Assembly (NCBI RefSeq): GCF_032854445.1
Contig: NC_088301.1
Coordinates: 10,538,281-10,602,280, forward strand
Length of the DNA stretch: 64,000 nucleotides
Reading direction: 5' to 3'
DNA from: Liolophura sinensis
Taxonomy: Eukaryota > Mollusca > Polyplacophora > Chitonida > Chitonidae
In this document: one piece after another, positions 1 through 11,509 of the stretch
How the letters are laid out: each line of letters starts with the position of its first letter
How positions within the stretch are numbered: position 1 is the first letter of the stretch
The notes under the pieces: generated by a model
Database searches by the model: none
Seen by the model: only the letters and a program-made list of their open reading frames with translations
Told to the model about the DNA's origin: nothing
Made by a program: the position numbers and the translations under genes

Positions 1-221
1 ATATTTCACTTGTACAACGGCTCCCAGCATTATGGTGGAAGGAAACCATGCATAACCCAGGGGAAACGTGCAACCATCCTCACGTAAAATTTTCCACATA
101 ATGCCAGAGAGGAAGAAAGCATGAGCTGGGCTTGAACTCACTGCTACCACATTGATGAGAGGCTCCTGGGTCATTGTGACGCGCTGGATATCTAAGCACA
201 GAGGCCACAGAGGCCCCTGCA
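1..221 (-). mobile_element. tRNA-derived SINE, family 1, cut by window edge
   Basis: Read on the minus strand this begins with a tRNA-like head (B-box resembling gttcaagcccag, then cctctca) and continues through the body block ending in the reverse complement of 'catta tggtgg aaggaaacc'. It matches the other family 1 copies in order and orientation of blocks. The AAATA tail lies beyond position 1, so only the head and body are seen. Confidence 0.8.
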
Positions 222-2787
222 TGATACTAAGTTTACCTTGGTGATGACTTGGGTTCAATGTGAGGTGATAATTTTTGAAGGAATTTCTTTTGAGCAAATG
301 ACTTAACAGTTTAACCCATGCGTACATATATTTATGCATACATATTTCCTTACAAAACTTCATGAAAGTTGATGCTGGTGTCATAACTGATAACCACATC
401 GACATCAAAGTGTTATCCATGAATACCTTAATTTCTAAACTGTTTTGCATATGCAAATTTTATTTGGGAGTCACTACATTTGATTGGCCAGTTTCAGGGC
501 TGCAGGAAATGCAAATAAACAGTAATCAGTATAATTTCATCAGTCAACACAGAATAACGCCTTCAGAATATGCTGGAATATACTCCTTGCAATCATTCAA
601 AAATGTTGAAAAATTACAGTAAGTGAGAACAGACACAGCATAAAAATTGTAAAACCTGTGTCACTCAGGCATAGCTGCTCGATGATAGCTGAGTGATTGT
701 TGTACCTGTTCACGTACAAGAATACCTGGGGTCAGTTTCATGAAGACCAAGTGTTAAGTAGCCCTTAGTTAAGTGCACTTCATATCTCATCGTTTTTAAG
801 GACTTAGACGTACTTAGCTAAGTGAGTTTTGTGAAAGTCTGCAATTTCATTTGAATATAGTGATACTCATCCTGCTGAACCTTGAATACATGCAGTAATA
901 CAGGCTGTCTAATGATATTTATATATAATTGTTTTATATTACATTATGTGGAGCATTATTTTATTGCTCTGCTCTACATAATCTTAGAACTGTGTCAGTG
1001 CATGTACCAGAAAATGCATAAACATTAGAGACAAAAGATAAGAAATACAGTATGTCATCACTGTACTCTCAACTGATTTTGATCTTTCATGGTAGACAAT
1101 TGCACCATAAAATGGTGGGGAAAAGTAGCTTTACAACACCCATTAATGGTCTGCTGGCTAAAGGAAAAGCCAAATTAATCTAAATATTTCAATAAAAACA
1201 CCACCAATTATGTCATGTAATAACCACAAAATTGCCAATTGCATGAACCAACAAATGCTATTTATTATTTCTTGTTAGAATCCTGTTTTTCATTGCTCTA
1301 CAGCAAAAGACAACATACAAGCTTGGGCGCAAAGTCTGTCTGCAGACAGTGAACCAAATATAGCTCAGACATTGCTTGATCAATAGCATACAGACACAAA
1401 AAATAACCCCAAAATGAACAGTGCATATGCCTCATCATTTCACTAGCTTGAGAAAACCTCTTGATTCAACATGTAATGTATACACTTATTCGACAGATAT
1501 CTTGCCAAAGAATATCACAATATTATTGCACTTAAAGACTAAAAGAATCATCATGTGTCCTGTAATATAAATGTACAAAACGCTGCTGAGCTTTCTTCTT
1601 GGGGTGTAAAAATGGCTTAAAATGATACATGAAAAGGAAATCTAAAAGAAACATTGTTGTATTATACAGTAAAAGCAAAAGATGAAAGTTAAGCCAAGAA
1701 ATTTTGAGTCATATTTTACATCTTTTAATTACCCATGATTTAGTTTATACAGATTTTCCATCAATGGTCATAAATTTTTGGAAATGGAACCTAAAAAACG
1801 TTTCAAACTACTGTTTTCCTAAGGCCCAAGCAGTCAGTCCAGAAATTAAGTACCCTGCAGTTGGTGGCTGCAATAGTGAGAGCTGTCATAACAACTTTGT
1901 GGAGAAGAGCTTAAGCTGGTCACTCCTTCAGAGTAAATTCATGGATGATGTCATTTCTGAAAATTGCCAATCTTTGAATATGCATAAAACAGAGTAGTTA
2001 TTAAGAGATATAAAATATGCCTTACACAAAAACACTTTTGTTTTGGCATAACTATCTTCATTTCCCTTAAAATCATAATCTTCATTTTACATTTCCCTTT
2101 CATGTACCCAATAAACGCCTCCATTTCTATTACTGATAAAACCCCTGCCTTTCCTGTTCCACTGTCCTAAATTACTACATGTATCACAAGTACATCGTCA
2201 CTGGTAAGGTAATATAAATGAATAGCATCTGAACATATATATGGTGTATTTGCACTGACAATTCTTTCAAAAATCTAACAAATTAAGGTCATAAAATATT
2301 ATTTTTGGCACTGAAACTTACACTTTTCAAGTTGGATATGATCATACATGTAAACTTGGAAACAAAGTTTACAACACCTTTAAAAGATCAAGGGAACTTA
2401 CAGAATCTGTCAAAATGAATAACTTAAAGGGATACAGGATCGACACTGATTGGCTGATGGTTAAACCCTGCAGCCTTGGTCACTCTTTATCAACAATGAT
2501 TTATCAGTCCGAACTCATAAATATTTGGAAAATGCAAAGTCATCTTTCTGATGAAATGAGCTCTATTTAAGGTTATTTTTTTCGATTTGAGCTCTTAAAA
2601 GAAGTAAATGACCAAATATTTTGACTTGGCGGTATATTTTGTAGCAGGAAGACAATGGTGGTGACGTCCCTGACTAAATTCCCTACCATCCTTCTTGACA
2701 GTTTATGCTCTTGAAATTGATGAGGCTGACTAGTATGAATGCCATAACAAGGGTACAGCCTTCCAACATTTTGGATGAATAGGTTAA
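222..2787. other. AT-rich unique sequence, possible 3' UTR
   Basis: No convincing exon, repeat or RNA gene was seen. The short open frames at 362-622 and 1704-1997 have no splice context and look like chance. If the exon at 2788-2925 is real, the part below 2788 would be its 3' UTR on the minus strand; reverse-strand AATAAA hexamers exist near 960 and 1261, but neither is distinguished from background. Confidence 0.4.
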
Positions 2788-2925
2788 TCACATGTCGTTG
2801 TTGTTGTCTTGACTTTGAGTATTCAATGGCACAAATGCGTTGGAGCTCACTAACTTTCCATTGGCAGTCAGCACACGTTCAAGTTGATCTTTTTTAAATG
2901 ATGTCACATTAGCCAGACAAGCTTT
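2788..2925 (-). CDS. candidate last coding exon, unknown protein
   Basis: On the minus strand a tttcag acceptor (complement of 2926-2927) opens a frame of 45 residues ending in TGA at 2788-2790. The peptide begins KACLANVTSFKKDQLERV and ends NTQSQDNNNDM. The balanced use of charged, polar and hydrophobic residues and the polar C-terminus look like a real protein tail rather than translated AT-rich DNA. The exon is exactly 46 codons, phase 0, the same phase as the first-exon donor at 5934, so they could belong to one transcript, possibly with other exons between. The polypyrimidine tract is short, which lowers confidence. No family was recognised. An open frame directly downstream (2573-2791, minus) is probably UTR. 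Confidence 0.4.
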   Translation of the reverse strand, partial: KACLANVTSFKKDQLERVLTANGKLVSSNAFVPLNTQSQDNNNDM

Positions 2926-5900
2926 CTGAAAAGATCTTTTATTTTTAATACTAATGTTAAAATTTCACTTGTAATCTCCTTCACAGTTTCTCTTGTTCCG
3001 CTCACAAGAATCAGTAATGTTGTTATTGAGCTTTAAATTTGATCACATGAGTTAAACATTCAAAAATAATAATATGTATGGATTTTCCTTGTCTCCGAGG
3101 CATTTCGGCTATTTTCATTGGCTCTCTGATAACTGGGTCATCATGCTGTTTCAACCCAGAATGAGCCTATGTTGATAAGCAGCTGGGACATACATGTTCC
3201 AAAGCATGGTGAGGTACGACCGCTGATATTATAAGCATAGCAAGATGTGGAGTGTTATAAATAAATTATAGTGTGTTTTTTGCATTACAGGGGAAAAAAA
3301 ACATCTATGGCATTAATTATAATGCGATCCTAACAGTTAGTATTCACGTAGCAGGTTTTACTACAGCATGGACTAATCTTTCACCCTACCCATAAGGAAC
3401 TCAAAGAAGTGATACCTTTTGACATTCATCAAGTTCTCAACACGTCTTGGGAATTTTTCTAAATATATTGCTATGTGACTATTGTGTATAGCTCAAGACG
3501 CAGCATTTACGTGAATACGTTCTAAAAGGTTGCATGCACATGTATTTATGGATCTTGTCAGATTTACTGTACTCAAATGTGTGGTGAATGCAAATAAACT
3601 ACTGGCAGATAACATTCCAAATAATGTTTACACTCGCAAATATCACGAAACAAGAACAAAGGGTGTTTTAGTCAGGCTGGAGTACTGCTATTACGCAGCT
3701 ACCTGTATCTAGATTTACCACAGTGGATTACATACTGTATGATAAATACAGATTTACATTCAGGCAGAGCAAAACTAGAGCGCCTTTGCTTGCAGGTGTT
3801 AAAAATGGTGATCTTGAACGAGGTCACCAAAATCTAGATTTTGTAATCAAATATTTAATTATTTGCAAATAGATCACAATGCCATCAAACATGTCACATT
3901 ATGAGACCCATGCAAACCAATTACAGGGGGCATATATCTACCATGGTTCTATCAGCATTGGCTAGAAGAAAAGCAACAAGAAACAATTCTAATCAATTAC
4001 TTACACATGTATTTTACACCTCGATACTTCGAGTTGAATATACTCTGAACTATGGGGAAAGTATATGATCAATCACAAAAGCTAGAGTTACATGATGAAT
4101 GTAATTACTCCTCATCACACTAACTGATCTGCGAATTATTCTGTCAGTTACATGCATTTATGTACTTTTTTCATGCGCCTTTTAAGGATCTTCCTTCCGA
4201 TTTTATTTGCCATACCAAATGTCACAACAATGAACACCTTCATTACACATAATTAATCCCTTCTTTCACCAGGCACGTTTTTGTAGACATTTCCTAAGAC
4301 AGTTATTGAGTGCATAATATAAAGTTTGCTTTTTCTTTCCTATTGTGAAATTTCTTATCAGGCTGACCACTGCAAACAATGCTAGATAACCTTATCAATC
4401 TAATCTTTTTTACCACACAAAAAACTACAAACCACCTGTGATACAAAACCTGTAAATGAGCATAAAACCTTTAACTGACCTCAAATTTTTGGTTCCGGCA
4501 AAGCCTTAAATAGCACAAAGAAACTGTATCATGTAGAGAAAACTGTAGAGTAAGAAATTACACATTTGGTGAAAAAACATTATTGCAACACTGTATCCTC
4601 TAGGCAAAAGTGTGTATCCAATTTCTTATAAAGCTGTATGACCGGTGTACAAAACAACTTCATCAGTATTAAGATGAGACTACATGTATATGTCACTACA
4701 AAGCTTTTTTTCTACCTCACAAGGTAATGGACATTGTCTTACTGGACCTTCAATACACATTAAATCGGCGTCCAAACTCTTAGCCACATTATGAAGACAT
4801 CATTGAGGGCTGAAAAACCCACCTTTGTATATACGGCTTATGAGAGATACAAGTTCTCGGGAATTCCATATCATATGGAATACAATATTATCATAAATCA
4901 ATTATAATTGATCATTTAAATGTTATTGGCAAATGTGAAAAAAATTGTGCTCAATTTAAGGAAAACAGAACAACCAAAGCTTCAAGGGTGACAAATCCTA
5001 CAGGTTTAACCTACATACCCCCTTATTTTTTTGGCACTAACACAACCTGAGATATGCATATTATTTAAACTTTTCAACAGTTCATGGATATAAGTTTCTC
5101 AATAAAGTCATACATTTAAAAATTAAAAATCACATTGTGTTTAAGTAACAAAACACCTCAAATAACGTTTATCTGTTGGATTGTTTGAGATTAAATGTGA
5201 TGATCATATTCGACGCACCACAAGAACTATGACTGAGTATGATGGTGGGGAAATCCCGCTTTCGGACCATGACAAGGTCGAGCTATAAATAGATCTGTCT
5301 ACCGCAAGGACCCGGCTCAAGCAAGTTAACTTTCAAGTATTATCATAAAGTCTGTGTATTTAATTTCCACGTGATCTTATGCCTGAATATGCTACAAACT
5401 GCGCCAAAAAGTTTGAGGGCAATTCGAGGGCACCTTGTATTGCGACGACCGCATCACACACAAGAAATTTATCCCGAATACTCAACCCAAGGAAGACTCC
5501 CCTTGCCCGACGTATTCGTCCCCATTCGACCCGGCTCTACACTTTAATAAGCACATATTAAAACAAAGTACCATGAAACAGTTCAATCCTTGGTAACGCA
5601 TTCCATGCCTCGAGTAGGAAATCATGACCCGTCCTGGAATTTGTACGTAGTGCAGGAAATTTTCAACTATGCCTTCTGCAAGTGCACGTCACAACACGAT
5701 TTGGCAGCCATCTTGAAAATTAGTACCCAACAGCCAACGTAAAGAACTGTCATTTATAACACAAGTAAACTATCAACTCATTGAAACTTGCTAGAAACGT
5801 ATGCAAATTTCAGTTCCACAGCACATTCCTGCATTTTCGAAACAAATCTAAGAGCTGGAAGTTAGAAATCATCACCGCCAAGAGGATCCTTTTGCAATGA

Positions 5901-5934
5901 GCAAACGAGCAGGCATTTCTACGAGAAAACTTAC
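2926..5934 (-). other. probable intron(s) of the minus-strand gene
   Basis: This is AT-rich sequence between the candidate first and last coding exons. Besides the candidate exon at 4005-4044, the minus strand has a ttttcag acceptor at 4810-4811 and a GTGAGG or GTAGAA donor near 4715-4720. The enclosed 89-94 nt are closed in all frames, though one frame stays open for 15 codons before a stop, so an alternative terminal exon is possible. Two short perfect palindromes lie at 4863-4881 and 4897-4912. Confidence 0.35.
4005..4044 (-). CDS. candidate 40-nt internal exon
   Basis: On the minus strand the sequence is bounded by a pyrimidine-rich acceptor ending gttcag (complement of 4045-4050) and a consensus GTAAGT donor (complement of 3999-4004). 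In phase 0 it reads SIFNSKYRGVKYM without a stop, leaving one base over. Joined directly to the 2788-2925 exon it would shift frame, so at least one further exon would be needed, or it belongs to an alternative transcript. Support is splice consensus only. Confidence 0.25.
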
Positions 5935-6110
5935 CATGGTCATCGCTGGTTAGCTTCCAGTTATTCTATCTTCTCTCGCGTCATTTTCTCCCCGTAATTT
6001 GTGCCATCCACACGCCTGAGAGTCGTGTTCACTTTAGAAACACTCCAAACGACGCGATTCTCACAAAAGAGCAACCCCTGGGCCAAGATTGGGACCCACA
6101 GAAATCTCCT
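5935..6110 (-). CDS. candidate first exon: 5' UTR plus Met-Thr-Met start
   Basis: Reading the minus strand, the exon ends in ATG ACC ATG followed directly by the consensus donor GTAAGT (complement of 5929-5934). An in-frame TAA lies a few codons upstream, so the first ATG is the natural start; it has G at -3. Only the last 9 nt are coding and the rest would be 5' UTR; two short upstream ATG frames lie in it. The outer boundary is not defined by sequence and 6110 is approximate. The exon ends in phase 0, matching the last exon at 2788-2925. The surrounding 5.2-6.7 kb is richer in CpG and GC than its flanks, as expected near a promoter. Confidence 0.4.
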
Positions 6111-6199
6111 GTTTGAAAAGGCTATGGCGTAGTGTGTTTTGATGCCTGCACTATTGTTATTGTCTCATGCCCTATATGGAAGTGCTGTATCAATACTCC

Positions 6200-6245
6200 G
6201 GGCTATCAGCCAATCAGACCCGGTGCTATGTGAAAATGGCGGGAC
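6200..6245 (-). promoter_or_regulatory. candidate promoter elements (CCAAT, YY1-like)
   Basis: An agccaatcag sequence at 6208-6217 fits the NF-Y CCAAT box, and gaaaatggcggg at 6232-6243 fits the YY1 core AAnATGGCGG. Both lie roughly 100-150 bp upstream of the candidate minus-strand first exon. The motif matches are seen in the sequence; their use as a promoter is inferred. Confidence 0.3.
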
Positions 6246-6249
6246 TTCA

Positions 6250-7800
6250 ACAGATTTGATTGACAGGCATTATGATGGACTGAACATGATTACACAAGAC
6301 TATTTCAATGGCTGTCGTGGATTTATTTACAACACAGAACAAAGGAAAATGAAGTCTAATGTACACTTTCCTATCTGCATACACACTATTGTGTGCAATT
6401 TAAAATAAGCTTTCTTTATCTAAGTTTTATACTTTGTTGGCAGTTTGCCAAAAAGGACGTGTGCCACGAGTAGCTCCACCCACAAGCTTGGCCACGTTCA
6501 TTCATGTTACAAGCACTGCGCCTGGAGTCAGCTGATTTCTCGGATACTGTCCAAGACCAACACAGAGAGGACGTTACAAATTGAACATGTTACTCAAATC
6601 GCTGTAACAAGAGACCCGTGTGATTTCATTAAATGAAAGGACGGTTTTGTCGCGTCGCAATTTGTTCCAGATAGAGGCAGACTTCAAGAGTTTTGTTTGT
6701 CCTTCGGTACTTGTGTTGACAGGGTCGATTTCATAAACTTGTACTGACATGCTCGATTGTCAAGGCGAAAAGCATTGCAGCGGAAAAGAAATAAATTTTA
6801 GTCTTAATTTTTGTGCAACCTTGCAGTAATTATGTCCTTCATATATTCACACTGCGTGTGCTTTGTATATTCCCAAACGATTGATGATTTAATCGTATGT
6901 AAACACTTTTAAGCGCTAATGGACCAACATATGACTACCCGTATGCACACGCAGGGAAATGTGGGATAATAAATTACAGAAAAAAAAATCCAAAATTAAA
7001 AAAAAACAAAAACAAAGAAAAAACAGTCTATCGCAGTGAAGCGAAAAAGGAATTTAATTTGCATATGAAATTTCGACGCACGAGTTTAGTAGAGATCAGA
7101 TCGGCAGTTTTTCGACATTCTTTTTCTTGTATGAGACTTCCTACAGCTCTTTGAAGCGTGCGCCCGACTGCCTCAAACCCACCAGGGTATGCCCCAGAAG
7201 AATGTGCGGAGACTTAAGGACGCCTCACACAAAGTAATGCAAATATCTGTTGCTCTCGGGCCGCGGTCCACACGCCATGGCCACACGGGCTATAAGGTGG
7301 AAGAGGGGGGGGGGGGGGGGTATCCCATCTATACCTGCGCATCGATCATAACATTCAGGCTCAGGCCTCTCAGGTTTAGCCCCTGTCTTAACTGTATCGA
7401 TTTATGACGTGTCCTCCTTAGATCAGGTAAATCCACACAACGCTATCACAAACCCGTGTCCTGCAAAATGCTTACTTTTCTCCCAAAAAATATTTTTAAG
7501 GAAACGTGGCTAATCGCATAGATAATACGTTTGTGAAATTCTACACATACGTTTGAAGCGGGGCTCTATCAAGATAGAAAACATGATCCGGGAAAGCGGT
7601 TACAATGCATGAAGCTCATGCGTAAACTTCAAGCAAATCATAAATGTATATAGCCCTTGCATACATTTGATGTTAACATATATATTTTCTTTCTAATTAG
7701 GCATATCCATGCAGTCTATTCACAAAATCATAAGTCTCCAGCTCATATATATCATACATATATACGCACAGGAAGTTCTTAAACGATTATAAACTTAAAG
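6250..7800. other. intergenic sequence with homopolymer runs
   Basis: No gene was supported. The stretch holds an A-rich run at 6980-7022 and a G-run of about 13 bases near 7308-7320. Short open frames here (for example 7189-7407) depend on the G-run and have no other support. Confidence 0.5.
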
Positions 7801-7832
7801 ACCCCCACCCACCCCCACTTAACCCCCACCCA
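7801..7832 (-). other. G-quadruplex-forming motif (G-rich on minus strand)
   Basis: Five runs of three to five C occur within 32 bases on the plus strand. The complement satisfies the four-tract rule G3+N1-7 for an intramolecular quadruplex. The potential is seen; folding in the cell is not known. Confidence 0.5.
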
Positions 7833-7969
7833 AAAAATGTATGTGTTATGTACGCAGTATACACATAATGTGCATCCCTGAGAGGTACCGGTGCATATAG
7901 CGGCGACAGTATCAACTTATCTGTAACTTAGATACATGCATATAATATCTGGACATTTGGGAGCACCCA

Positions 7970-8212
7970 ACTCCAAAAATTAATCTGTTAAATTTGACAG
8001 AAAGTTTGCTGTCTGAGTAATGCTAGAATGTATTCTGCTATTGCAGCCGTTTAATCTGTTAAATATAACACACATATTCTATTCATTCAACATAACCATT
8101 CTATCAGACTAACAGGATATTATATTGGATATGACAGAATAGTATATCTTATAATAAAAGAATACATTCTAGCATCACTAAGAGAACAGACTAACATATT
8201 AATTTTTGGAGT
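7970..8212. mobile_element. MITE-like palindromic element, about 243 bp
   Basis: The two ends are inverted copies: actccaaaaattaat at 7970-7984 matches the complement of attaatttttggagt at 8198-8212, and the similarity continues inward through gctagaatgtattc (left) and gaatacattctagc (right). Inverted arms are about 55-65 bp with small indels. No open frame is present, so it is non-autonomous. No clear target duplication was found, so the superfamily cannot be assigned. Confidence 0.7.
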
Positions 8213-8427
8213 GCATTTGTGAAACACATAATTCTATAAACCTATGTAGCATGTACTTTGGTCTATTTTCTATTTTTGGTCTATTTTTGTTTTTTTTTTC
8301 CATTACTGTATAAGGAATATAAATGCGTAGTCTGTCAGAGTTTTGGGCCCAGAACAGTATAAGTTGTATATATGGCTAATGCCGGTATTGTTGTATATAC
8401 TTGTAGAGCCTTACATCATTCGGTGTT

Positions 8428-8663
8428 GGGACATCCGTGGCCGAGTAGTTAGCGTGCTATACAGCGGAACACACTGACACAGGAACCTCTCACCAATTAA
8501 TGAAGTCGGTGTCTGACGAGTCGTACGTGGGAAAGTCCTTCAGCAACCTGCGGAGGGTTGTGGGTGTCCTCAAGGCTTTGCTTGATTTCCTCCCACCATA
8601 ATGCCGGCTGCTGTCGTATTTGAGTGAAATACCAACCAATATAATATATAAATTAAATAAATT
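8428..8663 (+). mobile_element. full-length family 1 SINE with 10-bp TSD
   Basis: A tRNA-like head (tccgtggccgagtagttag) leads into the family body and the block ending gtcgtatttgagtgaaat, then an AT-rich tail. It is flanked by perfect direct repeats attcggtgtt at 8418-8427 and 8664-8673. The duplication shows it is a true retrotransposition product. The body has diverged from the other copies, so it is not recent. Confidence 0.9.
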
Positions 8664-8744
8664 ATTCGGTGTTACGAAGCAAACTATACCCTTATCGTGT
8701 ACATGTATATAGTACATGCCTTAGGCTATAAATAATGATGGAGG

Positions 8745-8812
8745 GTATATATTTATTTATTTATTTATTTGATTGGTGTTTTACGCCGTATCATGTAATA
8801 TTTCACTTTTTT
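8745..8812 (-). mobile_element. family 1 SINE 3' fragment
   Basis: A (ttta)n run followed by gattggtgttttacgccgta and atatttcact reproduces the complement of the family 1 tail and 3' end. The rest of the element is missing. Confidence 0.6.
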
Positions 8813-9194
8813 ATACGAGTGCACATTTATTCTCCTAATTCACTCGAATGCTACGTGCTCTTTGTTTCATTTTTTTCTTTCTTGGCCAACCCTGCTTTTT
8901 ATCAACCATTGTGTTGGTGGCTGTTATAAATACAACAGGTAGATTTCTTTTGGCCAAGTTTTGTGTTTAGTTGGCGAGTGTAACCGCCGGTTTTCGGGCT
9001 TGCCCGCCAGCGTTACAGTGGCAGCATGCCATCCTGCCCCAGCTCTCCACATATACTCTCTCCTCTCGTTTCCCAGTCCTACAAACTCACCCTCATTCCC
9101 TCGGCCAAAAGGTTGCATTTTCTGAGACTATATTAGCCTCTTCAACTTCAGCTTTAACAGAATTTGCTTCAAATTAATCACGACGTCAAGCAGA

Positions 9195-9204
9195 TTTATA
9201 TAAG
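9195..9204 (+). promoter_or_regulatory. candidate TATA box
   Basis: The string tttatataag lies about 25-35 bp before the start of the candidate exon ending at 9379, and an acgtca CRE-like half-site sits just upstream near 9182. Placement relative to the strong splice donor is the reason to call it; no transcription data are available. Confidence 0.3.
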
Positions 9205-9231
9205 TGAAGAATGTTCTAGTGCAGTTGTTTC

Positions 9232-9379
9232 CGTGTTGTGATACCAGGGCATTACAGTTGCACTCCCGCGTGTGCACACAGAGCCAACAGAAGTTAGGGA
9301 TGGCGGAGTACGGTTAGTTTGTCCGGGGATTAACACTAACGGGAGAATCACCCCTGCAGAGATGAATCGAGTATACAGG
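9232..9379 (+). CDS. candidate first exon of a plus-strand gene
   Basis: The exon is defined by an excellent donor, ACAGG|GTAAGT, at 9379/9380 and by a TATA-like box upstream. One frame stays open from the TGA at 9239-9241 to the donor (46 codons), and contains VRLVCPGINTNGRITPAEMN; an in-frame ATG (9362-9364) gives a six-residue N-terminus MNRVYR, and an earlier ATG at 9300 in another frame closes after five codons. GC content is clearly higher than in the flanks. The start coordinate is approximate. The coding frame may run through it, or the exon may be mostly 5' UTR. Confidence 0.35.
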
Positions 9380-9788
9380 GTAAGTATTCTCCCCTCCCCT
9401 CGCCTCCCCAAACGCTGATGTCCTATACCCTCGCCACAAATCAATACGATATCAATCGCACTGCTGTTTGTTCCTACTCATGGAATTTGTGTACATTACT
9501 TCGGATTTGTCTTTTCATGTATAATTTCGAATTCTTAAACTGTTTTGTCTGTAGGTTGAGCCCCACAACAGACGTATGTGATATTTCCTATATATGTGTA
9601 GCCTTATGTGTATATATATATGGACCAGACAGGGACGGTTTGCGTCTTCACATGTCTGCTTCCGCGATCTACATACTCTTTGGTCTGTTTTCCTAACATG
9701 CAAGTAGTTCTGTCTTATATAAGTCCAGTATACATTTACCTGCTATGGTAGTTAGGCTATATATGAAGCACAATGCGCATATGTTTAA

Positions 9789-10009
9789 AGAGTGAACCTT
9801 TAAACTGAATTGCTGCATTTAACACTTAAAGTCTTTGGGGAGTGACCATTCTTTGAAAGTGTTCCACGCAACACGTGTCACATGCAACAGTTGTAACAAT
9901 TCAAGTGTTGAGTGTTTTTGTACGTGCAACACTTTGAATGTGTGGCCACTCCCCAACCTTGTAAGTGTTGAATGCAGCACTATGGTTTGGGAGTGAATTA
10001 TTCACTTAT
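9789..10009. mobile_element. foldback MITE flanked by TTAA
   Basis: The left arm (tgctgcatttaacactta... ggggagtgacc) and the right arm are inverted copies over about 40 well-matched bases near the inner ends and agtgaa/ttcact at the outer ends. TTAA sits at both borders (9785-9788 and 10010-10013), the target preferred by piggyBac-type transposases. No coding capacity is present. Assignment to piggyBac-related MITEs is inferred from the TTAA pair, which could be chance in AT-rich DNA. Confidence 0.55.
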
Positions 10010-10798
10010 TTAAATCCAAAAGCATAAAGCTATGGGCCTAGCTGAAAACTTTATTACACGACTTCTATTAAAATTTGCCATATATACATAGGCCTATATA
10101 TATGGCCAAAAAAGGACAGTTTTTTGTTTGTTGTTGTTTTTTTTAAGTTAAGTAAGCTGGTAATCAGTATACCCAGAAGCATCTATATATAGATACAAGA
10201 TAGAAATTTGTGTATGGACGGTGTAAACGAAACAACGTTTGTTGCTAGCGAGATACAGCTGTAACAATGCATGTTTGATACAGCGCTTGTGCATCTCAGA
10301 ACTTAGTCTCGTTAAACATCCGCTAAAAGAATGCATTGAGGGTTTACTATTACATATACATGCTGTACAATTATCTTTTACGTAATTATATATGTTCAAG
10401 TCACCCATGACATATATAAGGGTTATTTTCAGTTTTATACAATAAGTTGCAGCCTGTCGTCGTTGTTGTGGCTTAGTTTGCTTTGCCACATACATTTTCT
10501 GTATCATGCCTATTTTGCTCTCTTTATATAGAAGATTGTTTTTATTATAATACACATGGTTTCATTAGCAACATGCGTGATGCAGTTTGTACTATAACAG
10601 TACACTTTGCGTAAGGAGCAGTCTACCGTTCCAAATGTTACCGAAATATGCAAAATATTGCTTGGCGCATGCAATTAACACTTAATGAATTGCGTTGTTT
10701 GAATTCAGGCTGCTTGTCTTAATCAGTAGTGTTAAACAGTTATCATATGCTAAATAATGTTATCGTGAGTTTGTTTATGGCTTTCTCCTAATTTTTAG

Positions 10799-10872
10799 CG
10801 CCATGTAGAAGGGGGCGGACTGGTTTGTGCATCCAGAGCTGCCCCCGATTGCAGTTTCAGAATGTAGAGCAG
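10799..10872 (+). CDS. candidate second exon of the 9.2-kb gene
   Basis: A 74-nt, GC-rich segment is bounded by a pyrimidine-rich acceptor (ttctcctaatttttag) and a perfect CAG|GTAAGT donor at 10872/10873. If joined in phase 0 to the exon ending at 9379, the frame reads RHVEGGGLVCASRAAPDC and then stops six bases before the donor; in the +2 frame the whole exon is open. It is therefore either a terminal part of a short coding sequence followed by a UTR intron, or a 5' UTR or differently phased exon. Both splice sites are among the best in the window. Confidence 0.4.
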
Positions 10873-11509
10873 GTAAGTTATATTCCCAGAAAAGTCACAG
10901 TCTCTATTTTGAAATTCATTTTTTTTTTTACATTGCCTTTATGCGATTTTCAAGAAAGGCACAGTGATATGCGGAAGCGATTCTCACAGACATAACATTG
11001 AGGTATAGCGAACACGTTTAGCAAGAACAAAAGACGGCACACAGGTTTCACAGTATAGATCAACTATAGGCAAAAGGTTTGCTTGTCTATCTCCTTGTCA
11101 AGAATCCAAGAGCACCTTTTTGGTTGAATATGAACATTTTCCACCTATATATGACTTTTACCGTAACACACACTGAGATTTGTCCATATAATGGTATGTT
11201 AAATCACAACGCTTTGCTGTGTGAATTTGCGCGAATGCTCTGCTAATTGCATGCAGCATTTGAATATATTTACTTTGGCCCTTCTATGTTTATCTCTTAT
11301 TTTGAGGGTATCTAAAATGCGTCGAAGCACCAAACAAGCCAAACAATATATAGTTGTATATTGAAAATACATAAATAAATAAGTTTTGGACATCTGTGAC
11401 TTGCGAAACATGAAAGTTTACATGCATATGCAAAGCAAACCTGTTTGTAATTGTGTTCATACTAAGTGTTTATATGTTGTCATTGATAAGCCCATACTGG
11501 CGAACTAGC

